This document shows positions 10,640 through 21,592 of a stretch of DNA of 64,000 bases, piece after piece. Origin of the DNA: Daphnia carinata. Its lineage: Eukaryota; Arthropoda; Branchiopoda; Diplostraca; Daphniidae. The number at the start of each line of letters is the position of its first letter. Positions within the stretch are counted from its first letter, which is position 1. The stretch is taken from contig NC_081331.1 of the NCBI RefSeq assembly GCF_022539665.2, positions 8,525,534-8,589,533 of the forward strand, read 5' to 3'. The translations under genes were made by a program, and so were the position numbers. Under the pieces are notes generated by a model. That model was not told the DNA's origin and ran no database searches. It saw only the letters and a program-made list of their open reading frames with translations.

Positions 10640-11057
10640 AATTATGTCCAATGTCTAATTTGTGTGGCCCGCAATATGTCGGATATTTTCCAAATATCCT
10701 CTACTTTCTCCAAGGGCTTTTCATCCCCCATCTTCATCTTTACCCCACTAAGCATCCTCGCGTCTACCCCTTCTTTTTCCACCCCAAAACCACGCGACTT
10801 TTCGCATCTCTTTTGTTTTTCTAACCCTTCGGGTCCTCATGTGACCACCAAGACAGTCTCACTGTAACTCTCTCTCTATTAAGTGGTGCATGTAGCACAA
10901 CTCTTTAATGGCGATTTTCCACCAAAATACACAACGTAGGAAGTGAACACAATACCTCTCATCTAATTCGAAAACTAATTGTCAATCTTTCACCAATCCC
11001 ATTTTCTCGGGATTATCGTGAAAGATTCTCGACAAAAGCAGACGCATTTCTGTTTGC
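10640..11057. other. No gene recognised
   Basis: The stretch is rich in C and T on the plus strand (10680-10870) and then of mixed composition. A small open frame at 10664-10867 is low-complexity and unsupported. Confidence 0.4.
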
Positions 11058-11875
11058 TTTTACGGGGATAGAGACAGTGGTATCCCCCGTCATAAGTACC
11101 TAAAGGTTTCGACAGACGTACCCCAAAAAACGACAAACCTACCCCAACAGACCTACCCCTACAGAAAATGGAAAAACATCTCCCGTAAAAGCTACCCCGA
11201 CATATGTACCCAGTAAGAAATTAAAAAACGCTTCAATCACAACTACCCTTTTAAAAATTTATTTTTAAAAAACCGACTTATCTACCCATTTGTCTAACTG
11301 AGACCAACAAGCCTAGTCCTTCGCTGGACACTGATCGACATACTTACCTCTCCGATTAATACAGTCAGACACACCTACAGTACGACATACCCTTTCGATT
11401 AATACAGTCCGACATTTCTACTCCTTCACTGGAAATTGATTGACATACCTACCCCTGCGGTTAATACACTCCAACACACCTACCCCTGTGGTTAATACAC
11501 TCCGACACACCTACCCCTTCTGTAAAAACAGTTCGACACTCCTACCCCTTCGTTTTAAATATCCGACTTACCTACCCCTTCGTTTAATAGAGCCCTACGC
11601 ACCTACCCATTTGTTACAGGATTTTTAAAAAATGTATTTAGACTGGCTTCAGTCTATCTCTGATAAGCAGTATCCATTTTTACTCATCTTTTTGCTCGTA
11701 AGATAAGATGAGGAAACAAGAGGATACCGCTTACCCTATTGTTTTCATTATTTGATCAGCTTTAATATTTTTATAATACTATGAAGTAGATTACAAAATA
11801 TTCAATGAAGATTTTCCCTGCCTAGTTAATATTCTGGCCACCGTCTCCAAACGACCTAATTTTTCTGTTTCTATA
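11058..11875. repeat. Left arm of a foldback-like element (minisatellite-containing inverted repeat)
   Basis: It reads cctacccctt-cg-ttaatacagtccgacatac-type units of about 35 bases, repeated many times, preceded by a unique outer segment (gagacagtg...cgacagacgtacccc). Reverse complements of the outer segment, the minisatellite and the inner segment (agactggctt, ctgataag, gatcagcttta) occur in the same order at 19810-21592. The two arms are therefore long inverted repeats of one element. No transposase frame is seen, so it is non-autonomous; foldback-type elements have this architecture. Confidence 0.75.
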
Positions 11876-11956
11876 CCTACCATATTACCCCGTTTCCATA
11901 AATAAGTTGAAGTCTAAAACTCTAAGCGGAACTGGGAAAACTGATAGGAAGGATTG

Positions 11957-12391
11957 TGTCACCTACGATGCTGCCCTCGCGGGCAGGGCTGTAGGGGGCA
12001 CGAGCCTACTACGTTATTTTGTGCCATTTAGTTTTGTGTTCTTTGTCTTTGATGGGGGGGGGGGTTGGGTCGTTTGGTTACAGGCCAGTTCTTCTGTGGT
12101 CCGGCAGTATTGTATTAGTAGCCGACCCAGACAGTCTTTGTTCGTCTCATCTTCAGTTTTAAAATCCAGACAAGTTGTCTCGTTTTTGTCTCACCGTTTT
12201 GTCCAGTGTTGTTTAAATTCCGACTCAGTCTTGTTCCCCCTTTTTCTCAATCTAGCGTGCGGTCCCTTTTGTTCATTCCCAATCCAGCAATAAAGTTTGT
12301 TTCTTTTTCAATCTCTCATCGTCATTTTCATTCACCCTCATCATCATCTCTCATCTCTCTTTGTTGCAAACTTCGCACGGAGTCAGCAACA
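11957..12391 (+). repeat. BEL-1 5' LTR
   Basis: It begins tgtcacctacgatgctgccc and ends gtcagcaaca, giving TG...CA termini. It contains a G-run (about 12053-12063) and the polyadenylation hexamer aataaa near 12289. It matches 18545-18978 over its full length. Confidence 0.9.
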
Positions 12392-12393
12392 AA

Positions 12394-12412
12394 TGGTGCC
12401 GAAACCCGGGAT
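12394..12412 (+). promoter_or_regulatory. BEL-1 primer-binding site
   Basis: tggtgccgaaacccggga starts two bases after the 5' LTR and would pair with a tRNA 3' end to prime minus-strand synthesis. The identical sequence follows the BEL-3 5' LTR, placing the two elements in one lineage. Confidence 0.8.
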
Positions 12413-12637
12413 TTGACGAACGCGCGCATTTCCCGTCCTCGTTAGTAAAACCCTCGCTTGATTTGTAAATTGTCGAGTATTCTCCCTGTAAAGCTTTGGC
12501 AGACGTCTACACCAGCCTGAAGGCACCCACCAGTCCACCACGCGTTTGCCATCTGACTAGAAGATCGGTGTATCTACGTGAATCAGCGACATCCGTTAAC
12601 GTGTGACTCTATCAGCCTAAAACAACGTTTCTACGTC

Positions 12638-13450
12638 ATGAGTGAAGCCGTACCCAAAGCCGAAAATATGGAAATTGGCCACATTTGGGAACACGGCCCT
12701 AACCCGAAGGTAGACGAATCGAAACCTGAACGGCAGAAGAGTGAACGGCCATTACTTCCCGAAAACGATCTTAAGAAGAAACGTGGGAAGAGAAAGGCGG
12801 CCAACACAAAGTTAACGACACAACTAAGAAAGGCAGTGGAAGACCACAAGATGGAAGCCATCAGATGGAAGAAGTTACAAATAACCGCATGGCGTGACGA
12901 ATTGATTCGTATATACGAAGAAGTCAAAACAATTCACAACCAGTATGCAGAAAGTATATCCGGCCTGACTGAGCAACATGATCAGAGCAAGCAACATGGG
13001 AAAAAAATATTCGAGTCTTTACCCACGTCGACGTCCAAAGGTGTGAAGTTCGACGAAAGGAAGCCCGTCAAGAAACCCAGCTTCCCACACACGTCGACCA
13101 TTGGACACGTATCGACGATGGAAGGTTCGAAAGTAGCGGCATCAACATCTTCAGCAACCATGCCTCCAAAGAGCCGATCAACATCGGGGAAGATGCTAGC
13201 CGAGAAGAGGAACGGTGGAAATGCTTTGTATCTAACGGCAGGAGCCACCATCTCTCAACCTGCACCGTCTTCACGTCTCTCACGCCCACGAAAAGGGCTG
13301 AGAAAGTATTCAAGTCCGGAAGATGTCTGTTATGTCTTACCGGAAAACACGAATGCAAGGAGTGTCTCAGGGACATCAGCTGTACTATTGCTGATTGTAC
13401 TGGAGCTCGACACCACACCTTGCTTCACGGATCCGAATTCATCCCATTGA
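12638..13450 (+). pseudogene. BEL-1 Gag, internally deleted and frameshifted
   Basis: The start chosen is the ATG at 12638 (MSEAVPKAENME). The N-terminal part is lysine-rich and alpha-helical in character. It then passes directly into a Pro/Ser linker whose BEL-3 equivalent lies after the DUF1759-type Gag core, so roughly 0.6-0.7 kb of gag core is missing relative to BEL-3. Near 13200 the phase changes: the Cys/His module (CFVSNGRSHHLSTC, then GRCLLCLTGKHECKEC) reads only in the protease frame. The product would lack the capsid-like core. Confidence 0.75.
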
Positions 13451-13755
13451 GGAGGCTAGCGGATCAACCGGCTCCCTCAGCGCCACCTTCGACAGCATTC
13501 CTTGGGACCTTGACCCATTTGGAAACAGTAAAACGACGTGTACGTTTCAAGATCGTACCGGTTCGTGTTGGAGCTGGCAAAACGTGGGTCGACACTTTCG
13601 GTTTCCTGGATACCGGAAGCGACACCACGCAGTTTCGGAGCGACTTAGTAAGAAAGTTGGGACTCGTTGGGCCATCCAAACGCATCAACGTCGTCTCGTA
13701 TAACGGAGCCACGTCTAACGTTACGGCATCCGTAGTAAACTTCGCCTTAACATAA
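13222..13755 (+). pseudogene. BEL-1 Gag zinc module and aspartic protease
   Basis: A CX2C/H-C zinc module and the LLHGSEF motif are followed by a retropepsin-like domain with FGFLDTGSDTT (catalytic D-T-G). The domain would process the polyprotein. A TAA at 13753-13755 interrupts the frame, and the same frame continues into RT at 13807, so this is a simple nonsense lesion. Confidence 0.8.
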
Positions 13756-13806
13756 CGTGATGGTCAAAGCCAGTTTGAAGTCAAGCACGCTTACGTCGTC
13801 GACAAT

Positions 13807-16800
13807 TTGAAGGTGACGCCGAATTCGCCGATCGACCCTCGACAGTTGGAGTCATGGAAACACCTAATTGGTATTGACGTCCCGACTGTGCAACAAGAGG
13901 ACGTGACCGTGCTGATAGGAATCGACGTCGCAGAGGCCCATGATCATGTAGCGTCCATCAAGCCGCCGGCTGGAACGACTGGGCCCAATGCCTTCAAGAC
14001 GCCGTTTGGTTGGTGTTTGGGTGGACAAACGGGCCCGCCACAAGACGGACGCCCGTTCATCGCTCATTTGGTCACCGAGGAACGTCCCGAAGACCTGAAC
14101 GAGCTGGTGAAGACGTTTTGGCAACTTGAGGCCAACGAAGTAGAAATAGAACCACCCGTTCTATCCGAGGATGATCTACGTGGAAAACGCATTCTCGAAT
14201 CGTCAGTAAAACTTATCGGTAACCAGTATCAAGTCGGCTTAATGTGGAAAGCCGACGACGTAAATCTCCCAAACAATCGGGCATCTGCATTGAAGAGGCT
14301 CTACGCCCTCGAACGACGTTTTCATCGAGAAGCGGGGTTTGCCCAAAAGTACGATGCAGTGGTCAAGGAGTACATCGGTTTGAAACATGCCCGACTCCTC
14401 ACGACTCAGGAAGCCCGGGCGGAGACGAAAAGGAAATGGTATCTACCACACCACGGGGTCGTGAGCCCTTCTAGCTCATCGACCAAAGTTCGTGTCGTAT
14501 TCGATGGAGCTGCTGAGTTTGGTGGCACATCGATAAATCAAAACCTGCTTCGGGGCCCTAACTTACTCGTTAGCTTACTTGGTGTGCTCATCCGCTTCCG
14601 CCGCAACTTCGTGCCAGTCGAAGGGGACATTGAGAAAATGTTCCACCAAGTGAAAGTCCCAGAAGAAGACCAGGCAGCATTCCGATTCCTCTACCGGACG
14701 CCTGGCAGTATTTCCGCTCCCTTAACGTGCCAGATGACCGTTCACGTATTTGGAGCAATATCATCACGGACGAGCTGCATTTTCACCCTCAGCAAGACGG
14801 CCGATGACCACCACAGCCAGTTTCCAGATGTAGCTGATAGCGTTCGTCGTAATTTCTACGTCGACAATTATCTCGACTCCCTCGACTCCGAAGACGAGGT
14901 CATACGACGGTCCCGCGAAATGAAGTCCCTTCTCCAGTTAGGAGGTTTCAATTTGACAAAATGGACGTCGTCATCGAGAACGGTGATCGCAGCGTTACGA
15001 GAATTCGGCCTCGCGTCACCAACACTGGATCTGGACTTGGAGAAACTACCCGTCGAGAGAACCCTTGGAGTAATGTGGGACAGCGAGCGAGATATGCTGA
15101 CTTTCAAGATTCGGAAGCCGCCCAACAACGTGACCCTCACGAAGCGGGTCTTCCTAAGCATCATCTCTAGCGTCTATGACCCGTTGGGACTTGTTGCACC
15201 AGTTATCTTCGTGATGAAGTCTTTGCTCCAAGACATCTGGACCAACGAAGATCGGATCGGTTGGGACGACGTCGTACCGGAAGCATTGAGTCAACGTTTC
15301 TACTGCTGGTACAACCATCTGGAAAATTTGGAGTCTCTGTCAGTGCCGAGATGCTTCCGTTTCAAACGAGGACGTTGGACTCAACAGCACCTCCACGTCT
15401 TCACGGATGCAAGCTCCAAAGGGTACGGAGCGGTAGCCTATTTCCGCACGGTATTCGAAGATCAGTCGATCAACGTGTCTTTCGTTATGTCAAAAACACA
15501 CGTCACGCCGATGAAAGGTCTCACGATTCCACGTTTGGAGCTACAAGCTGCCGTAGAAGGTCTCAACATCGCCCTCACGATTTGCCGTGAACTAGAAATC
15601 GATTTGCGCCATGTGACCATCCCCTCGGACTCACAAACGGTGTTGCGGTGGATCCATTCCAAAACTTGTCGATTTGAAGTCTTCGTCAACAACCGCATTG
15701 GAAAAATACTCCGTAACACAGGTCGTCGACAATGGCGTCACGTTGCTGGAGACTTGAACCCAGCGGACCTCTGCAGTAGGGGTATCGACCCAAAGGATGT
15801 CAACGAACTGGTACACTTTCATCGCGGGCCACCTTTCCTGAATCTAGACCCCTCGGAGTGGTACACTTGGGAAGATATCGCGGAGCCGGAAGAACGAGAC
15901 GTAAACGTGATTCGTGTCTTGGCAGTCAAAACGGAAGACGAAAATCATGTCATCGCTCGATGTGTCGCACGTTTTTCCAGTTTGTTGAGACTTCAACGAG
16001 GGCTGGCCTGGAGTACAAGATTTGCCAACAACGCCAGAGCGAAACTACGTGACAAAAAACCCATGGTCGGAGAGCTAACGGTAGAAGGAATGGTAACGTC
16101 ACTGACAAAATGCATCGTACGTGCACAGGAATTGTCCTTTGCTGAAGAATTCTACGCCCTTCGCAAGAATCTGGAACTACCACTCAGATCGAAACTTCGC
16201 ACCTTCCAGCCCATCTTGGAGGAAGTCGGACAGATCGGAATTGGCGGACGTATACTTCAAGCGCCGATCGACTATGCAGCTAAGCACCCCATACTTCTAC
16301 CAGCATCTCAACCTTTAACAAAAAGGATAATTTGGAATCACCACGTTAGACACATGCACGTCAAGACAGAAAGATTGCTGACAGACCTACGTTCACGCTT
16401 TTGGATACTTTCCGGACGTAAGGTTGTAAAATCTGTCATCAATAACTGCTGGCCTTGCAAGCGGACTTCAGCGATACCTAGTCCTCCGTTGATGGCTTCT
16501 CTACCAGTCCATCGTTTAACACCCCATCTGCCTGCGTTCACGTACACAGGGATCGACTACTTTGGACCCTTGACTGTACGAGTTGGTGGACGAGGACGAA
16601 GACATGAAAAACGTTGGGTCAGCCTATTCACGTGCTTCACCACACGAGCAGTTCACTTGGAATTGGCCAACGGGCTCAGTATGGAGGAGTTCTTACTCTG
16701 CTTCTCCCGTTTTGTTAGCCTACGCGGAAAACCGCAGGTTGTTTATAGCGACAATGGGACAAACTTTGTCGCCGCCGAGCACGAGTTGCGACAAGCCCTA

Positions 16801-17106
16801 GAAGAACTTGTTACCAAACACCAAGAACTTCGAACAGTAATGGCTTGTCAAGAAACAGACTGTCACTTCTCTCCATCCCATGGACCCCACTTCGGTGGTG
16901 TTTGGGAAAGAATTGTACAATCCTGTAAGCGGGCAATGAAATCCAGCATAGGCAATTACCTAGTCACGGATCAAGTACTACGAACCGTAATCGCGTATGG
17001 ATCCAGAAGACCCGGATCCATTAACGCCAAATCACTTTCTACACGGTGGAGCTCGGCGGTACTTGCCCCTACTATTGGCCGACGTGGAAGACATGAACGT
17101 AACTAA
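13807..17106 (+). pseudogene. BEL-1 Pol: RT, RNase H and integrase
   Basis: The 1099-codon open stretch holds, in order: the A17/pre-RT region (TPFGWCLGG); RT (RVVFDGAAEF, GDIEKMFHQV, FYVDN near 14857); RNase H (HVFTDASSKGYGAVAY, IPRLELQAA); integrase zinc-binding HHCC (HVRHMHVKTERLL ... CWPCKR); and the integrase core (GIDYFGPL, VYSDNGTNF, FGGVWER), giving the D-D-E triad. The RT box reads YVDN where YVDD is expected, removing one metal-binding aspartate. Near 16995 about 40 bases equivalent to the ALLNARPLTH region of BEL-3 are missing, shifting the frame; the real C-terminus continues in another phase to about 17400. Confidence 0.9.
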
Positions 17107-17812
17107 CAAGCAGTTTCTGCAGAGTCAGGCCATCCTCCAACATTTTTAGAATAGGTGGTTACGTGAATACGTTCCACATTTAACTGAAAAAAGAAAATGG
17201 CAAGAAAATAGGCCTAACGTCACCGTGGGAGACCTGGTGTTGGTAATTGAACCAATACCTTGCGTGGGCAGTGGCCGATGGGAAAAGTGCTTGAGGTCAT
17301 CCCCAGCACCACGGATAATGTCGTTCGAGTTGTAAAAGTGAAGCTTGGCAACCATCCAAAACCATGTATTCGGCCGGTGGCCAAATTGTGTATTATGGTT
17401 GCGGCAAAAGAACAACAAGTCTACGCAAAATAAGACAAAAAGGAATCTTCCACAGCGTAAACGTTCAATTTCAGTATGGTAAAATGTAAATACTGTCAGT
17501 ACTGGAGCTACAATTAGTAGCTTCCCTTGCAAACTAAAATTGTAACTGCAACAAGTAAAATCACAATGTTAAACTCAAATGAGAACAACGTAGGACAATC
17601 GCAGCTCAAAGCCTGGTGGAGGATTCACTAAGCTCAACGCCACCCATATTCAAGTTAAAATATAGGGCAAAGGACAAAAGTTAGGTCACTTGCTGTTTAG
17701 CAACACAAAAACTGGAAACCGTTTAGCCGGTCCTGCTAGCACACGACAGTCAGTTGACCTAACTTCATCCAGTATTCACGTCTCCCGTTAGCTCCACTTT
17801 CAACACTTCAAA

Positions 17813-18464
17813 ATGGCCGAAAATCCTCTCCCATCTGTGGCATCCGTTAAAGACAATTTTGAAAGTGAGCCGTGAGCGGGAAGAAGAGTGCGTTGCCAAC
17901 TTAAAGGAAACCATAGAAGAAATTTCGAAGGGGAAAAAAGAAGCCGTCGACCACGTGTACAAGGCCCAACTTGCAGTCCTACGTCTCGATGAGGAGCTGG
18001 AGAAGAGGCAACAAGACTTAGTGAACGTGCACGTTCACTTCAAGAGCGAGAGAGAGACCTTGATGAGTTGGTACATCGGGTCTCTCTTACGCAGGGATCG
18101 TGAAAAGGCGACCGAGGCCCCGGTACCCACACCGGTCGCCACTCCAGATCGTCCGACGTACATCATTTCCTTGCACACCCCTAACATCCCGTGCTTCTTG
18201 AAGTCGCACGTCACTGGATCGACACCCTGCAAGAAAATGATTTCCAGCTGCGAGGACTTCATGCTCCTCACGAACCAAGACCGGTTGGAGCTACTTTTCC
18301 AGCAACGCCGGTGTTTTGGCTGTTTTGTGCCGACGGCCATAGCTGGGCACGTGAGGCTCCTCGATTGTCCCCATCCTCGTCAGTGCGGGCTGTGCCACAC
18401 CCGCGATCATCACCAGATCCTATGTGGCACCAAGAAGACGTACAAGGATCTTCCCAGCCATTAA
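17813..18464 (+). CDS. BEL-1 third ORF after pol: coiled-coil plus Cys/His module, function unknown
   Basis: An ATG in good context (caaaATGg, 17813) opens a short frame that moves by one phase near 17850 into a 200-codon open frame ending TAA at 18464. The first 90 residues are very rich in E, K and R with heptad-like spacing (RLDEELEKRQQDL). The C-terminal 60 residues form a Cys/His cluster: CFGC, then H, C, CGLC, and HHQILC. BEL-3 has a homologous frame in the same place, and the cluster resembles the Gag-end zinc module. It lacks a signal peptide or membrane segment, so it is not an envelope. It ends 80 bases before the 3' LTR. A nucleic-acid-binding accessory protein is my inference. Confidence 0.6.
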
Positions 18465-18544
18465 AAATAATGGATGTCAAGTTTATACGTTGGAAGTTGT
18501 TCCCTGTTTTGTTTTCATGCACCTGTTGTCACAGTGGGTCCCGC

Positions 18545-18978
18545 TGTCACCTACGATGCTGCCCTCGCGGGCAGGGCTGTAGGGGGCACGGGCCTACTAC
18601 GTTATTTTGTGCCATTTAATTTGTGTTCTTTGTCTTTGATGGGGGGGGGGGAGTTGGGTCGTTTGGTTACAGGCCAGTTTTTCTGTGGTCCGGCAGTATT
18701 GTATTAGTAGCCGACCCAGACAGTCTTTGTTCGTCTCATCTTCAGTTTTAAAATCCAGACAAGTTGTCTCGTTTTTGCCTCACCGTTTTGTCCAGTCTTG
18801 TTTAAATTCCGACTCGGTTTTGTTCCCCCTTTTTCTTTCAATCAAGCGTGCGGTCCCTTTTGTTCATTCCCAATCCAGCAATAAAGTTTTTTTTTTCATC
18901 TCTCATCGTCATTTTCATTCACCCTCATCATCATCTCTCATCTCTCTCTGTTGCAAACTTCGCACGGAGTCAGCAACA
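18545..18978 (+). repeat. BEL-1 3' LTR
   Basis: It starts tgtcacctacgatgctgccc and ends gtcagcaaca, followed by the target duplication gattg. It matches the 5' LTR apart from scattered changes, which implies an old but not ancient insertion. Confidence 0.9.
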
Positions 18979-18983
18979 GATTG

Positions 18984-19809
18984 TTTTGTTTTGTATTTTA
19001 TGTGAATTAAACTTAGTAATAACCTATGCGAGACGGAAGAGGCAAAGAAGGTGGAGGAGGTGGTGAGGACTCCTCCTGTTGTCGAATGTTTGTTTCCCCT
19101 TCCTGGCATTGCTAAGACTTCTTCTATTCCTTTCTGAATCTGTTGTCAAAATGTCTTCAATGTCTAAAGCCGATTTGCATTACTCTTTTCTTCTGGGCAT
19201 TATGTGAACGACGAATTATAGTTATCTATTAAAGACTTCATCAGAACAGAAAGTCAACTTGTTGATATATTTACTCAGACTCTGGCAGCACAAACTTTTG
19301 ATGAGATGAGAAGGGGGATCAGTGTAGGAAAGATATCTGATTAAGTCAACAAGGGTTTGAGGAAGAGTGTTAATTTCAATATGTTTATGGCAAACCCTTT
19401 TCTTCTCTTCTTATATTCTTACTAATATTGCACTAACACAAAAGGATGCTGTTTAGCCTCGGTATTTTTTCCCCTAATTCCCTTTCGTCTGCTACTGTAA
19501 ATTGTCAAGAGCTTCTGTCGCACACTTTTACTTATATAATAATCGCTGCAAGTGGTAAAGTCCTGTAGCGTATGTAATAGTTGTACAAGTTGTTCAAGTT
19601 AGAACTGTGAGTTATTATTTATAGTATTAATTGTAGGGTAGTTGCGGCAACACAATTATCGCCGTGCTGCGACAGAAAAATCTATCCAGCGTTTCTCCCA
19701 TAAGCCGGCTATCATTTCTCCAGCCCACAATTCCAAAACGAACCAAAAGGCATAAGTAGTCTCGTTCGTCATTTCAAGGTAACGAATAATAGTATGGAGA
19801 AAGTAACCT
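18984..19809. other. Interior of the foldback-like element, no gene recognised
   Basis: This is unique, non-coding-looking sequence between BEL-1 and the right arm. It has a purine-rich patch (19030-19075) and no open frame of note. Confidence 0.4.
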
Positions 19810-21592
19810 GAACAGGAATTTTCTAGGAACTTTCTTCATTGAAAACTTTCTAGTCTGTCTTTGTAACCCCCTTCATATCATCATAATATTGTTAAAGCTG
19901 ATCAAATAACAGTGTTCTGTCGAATATGAAAAAACTTGATTCGTTTGTAAACGAATACTGTTACAGTTTCTTCATTGACTCATACAATTGCACGGGGAAA
20001 ATACAACAAAGACATACAAACAAAACACATACACATATCATAATTCTATTTATACACACATCGCGAACGGAAGCCAGCAGTCATGCAAGGCTCCTTCTTA
20101 AAGGACTTACGCGAGGGCGGCCAGCTAACAGCAGAGCCCCCTCTTAGCGTCCTATCGGACATCGGGCCAAATCCCGACTCCCAGTCTGAATAAAAGGGAG
20201 GCCAGAGGTCGACTCACGTTCGACCTGACCTCTAGGGGAAAGACAGCAATAACGAAAAAAGAACACTGTAACAAAGTTAGGAAACAGATGGCGGCCCTTA
20301 CAAAACAGACCAAAGAAGGCAACAGTTGCAACACTCGGCCTTTCCTGACTCGAAGTTTCACTATTAATGATAACAATAAAATTTGAAAATTTCTCGGCTG
20401 AACTCTAGGGGAAAGACAGCAATAACGAAAATAGAACATGGTAACAAAGTTAGGAAACAGATGGCAACACTTACAAAACAGACCAAAGAGGGCAACAGTT
20501 GCAACAATACGAATGAGCCACGTAAACGAACACGAATAACGAATAAATGGACGTTTTATTCGCGAATACGAATAACTTTCGAATAACGAATAACGAATGA
20601 ATTTTCGAATCAAATATCGAATAAAAATGGCATTTAGCCTACCTTCAGAAAAAAAACAGGACAGCAATCAAAACAAGACTGCCTGTCGTACAAGAAAATT
20701 ACTTATTCGAAATTGTATTCGAAATGATGAAATATGATTTTACAACGAATAAGAATAACGAATACGAATAAAGACATTTTTATTCGACGAACAACGAATA
20801 AAATGTGCGATTTTTTGCGTTATTCTATTCGAAATTTTATTCGAAAGTTTTATCGACAGAACACTGTCAAATAATACAAACACCATTATATTTATTATTA
20901 CAGTATATTATTATAACATCAATCATTATCTTCTTACAGCATAAAAGATGATTAAAAACGGGTGCTTCTTATCAGAGGTACAGGTAAGCCAGTCTAAATA
21001 CAAAAGTCTGTAATAAATGGGTAGGTGTGTCGGGCTAAATTGAACGTAAAGGTAGGTAAAGCGGATTTTTAAAAAAGAAGGGGTAGGTTTTTCGGGTTCA
21101 ACTAAACGAAGGAGTAGGTGTATCGATCAGCTTTCAACAAAGGGTTAGGTATGTCGGTCTGTATTAATCGATGGGGTAGGTGTGTCGTCCGGTTTCCAAC
21201 GAAGAGGTAGGTATGTCGGACAGCTTTAATTGAAAGGGTTGGCGTGTTGTTCAATTTCATTCGAAGTGGTAGGTATGTCGGACTGTGTTAATCGAAGGGG
21301 TAGGTGTGTCGATCCGTTTTAAACGAACGGGTAGGTATGTCTGTTTTAATAAAACAAAAAGGTACCTATAACGGTTGTAATTGTAGTATATTTATAATGG
21401 GGTAGATGTGGCGGGAGCGTCTTTTAATTAATTTAGTGGGTACATATGTCGGGGTAGCTTTGACGGGGGATGTTTTTCCATTTTCTGCAGAGGTACGTAT
21501 GTCGGGGTAGATTTGTCGTTTTTTGGGGTACGTCTGTCGAAACCTCTAGGTACTTGTGACGGACGGTAGCACTGTCCTCATGCCCTTTTACG
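19810..21592. repeat. Right arm of the foldback-like element, interrupted by a hAT insertion
   Basis: The sequence gttaaagctgatcaaataa at 19891-19909, the stretch 20930-21003, and the minisatellite of ggtaggtgtgtcgg-type units (21020-21350) are reverse complements of the left arm in mirror order. The outer end (ggggtacgtctgtcgaaacc ... actgtcctc) mirrors 11061-11120. A hAT element occupies 19910-20866 inside this arm. Confidence 0.75.
19910..20866. mobile_element. Non-autonomous hAT transposon (957 bp)
   Basis: Perfect 14-bp terminal inverted repeats, cagtgttctgtcga at the left and tcgacagaacactg at the right, are flanked by an 8-bp duplication tcaaataa (19902-19909 and 20867-20874). Both are hallmarks of hAT. 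No transposase is encoded. The interior has two copies of a 100-bp segment (20232-20334 and 20404-20505) and many cgaataacgaata words near the right end, typical of subterminal transposase-binding repeats. Confidence 0.85.

Larger units (their letters stand above)
11957..18978 (+). mobile_element. BEL-1: complete BEL/Pao LTR retrotransposon
   Basis: This is a 7.0-kb element bounded by LTRs at 11957-12391 and 18545-18978 that differ by roughly a dozen substitutions and small indels. A 5-bp duplication gattg flanks it (11952-11956 and 18979-18983), as expected for BEL/Pao. Internally it holds a primer-binding site, a shortened gag, a DTG-type protease, RT, RNase H, integrase and an extra 3' frame. 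Lesions include a deleted gag core, a frameshift at about 13200, a TAA at 13753, an altered RT active site and a deletion near 16995. It lies inside the foldback-like element. Confidence 0.9.

Noticed and set aside
14868-16547. Minus-strand open frames within BEL-1 pol
   Set aside because: They lie opposite a 1099-codon frame with RT, RNase H and integrase motifs.
20152-20667. 171-codon minus-strand frame in the hAT element
   Set aside because: It has two near-identical halves due to the internal 100-bp duplication and no transposase motif.
11060-21590. Considered a CRISPR array because of the regular ~35-base units
   Set aside because: Units are degenerate and contiguous without unique spacers, occur as inverted arms, and the DNA is eukaryotic.
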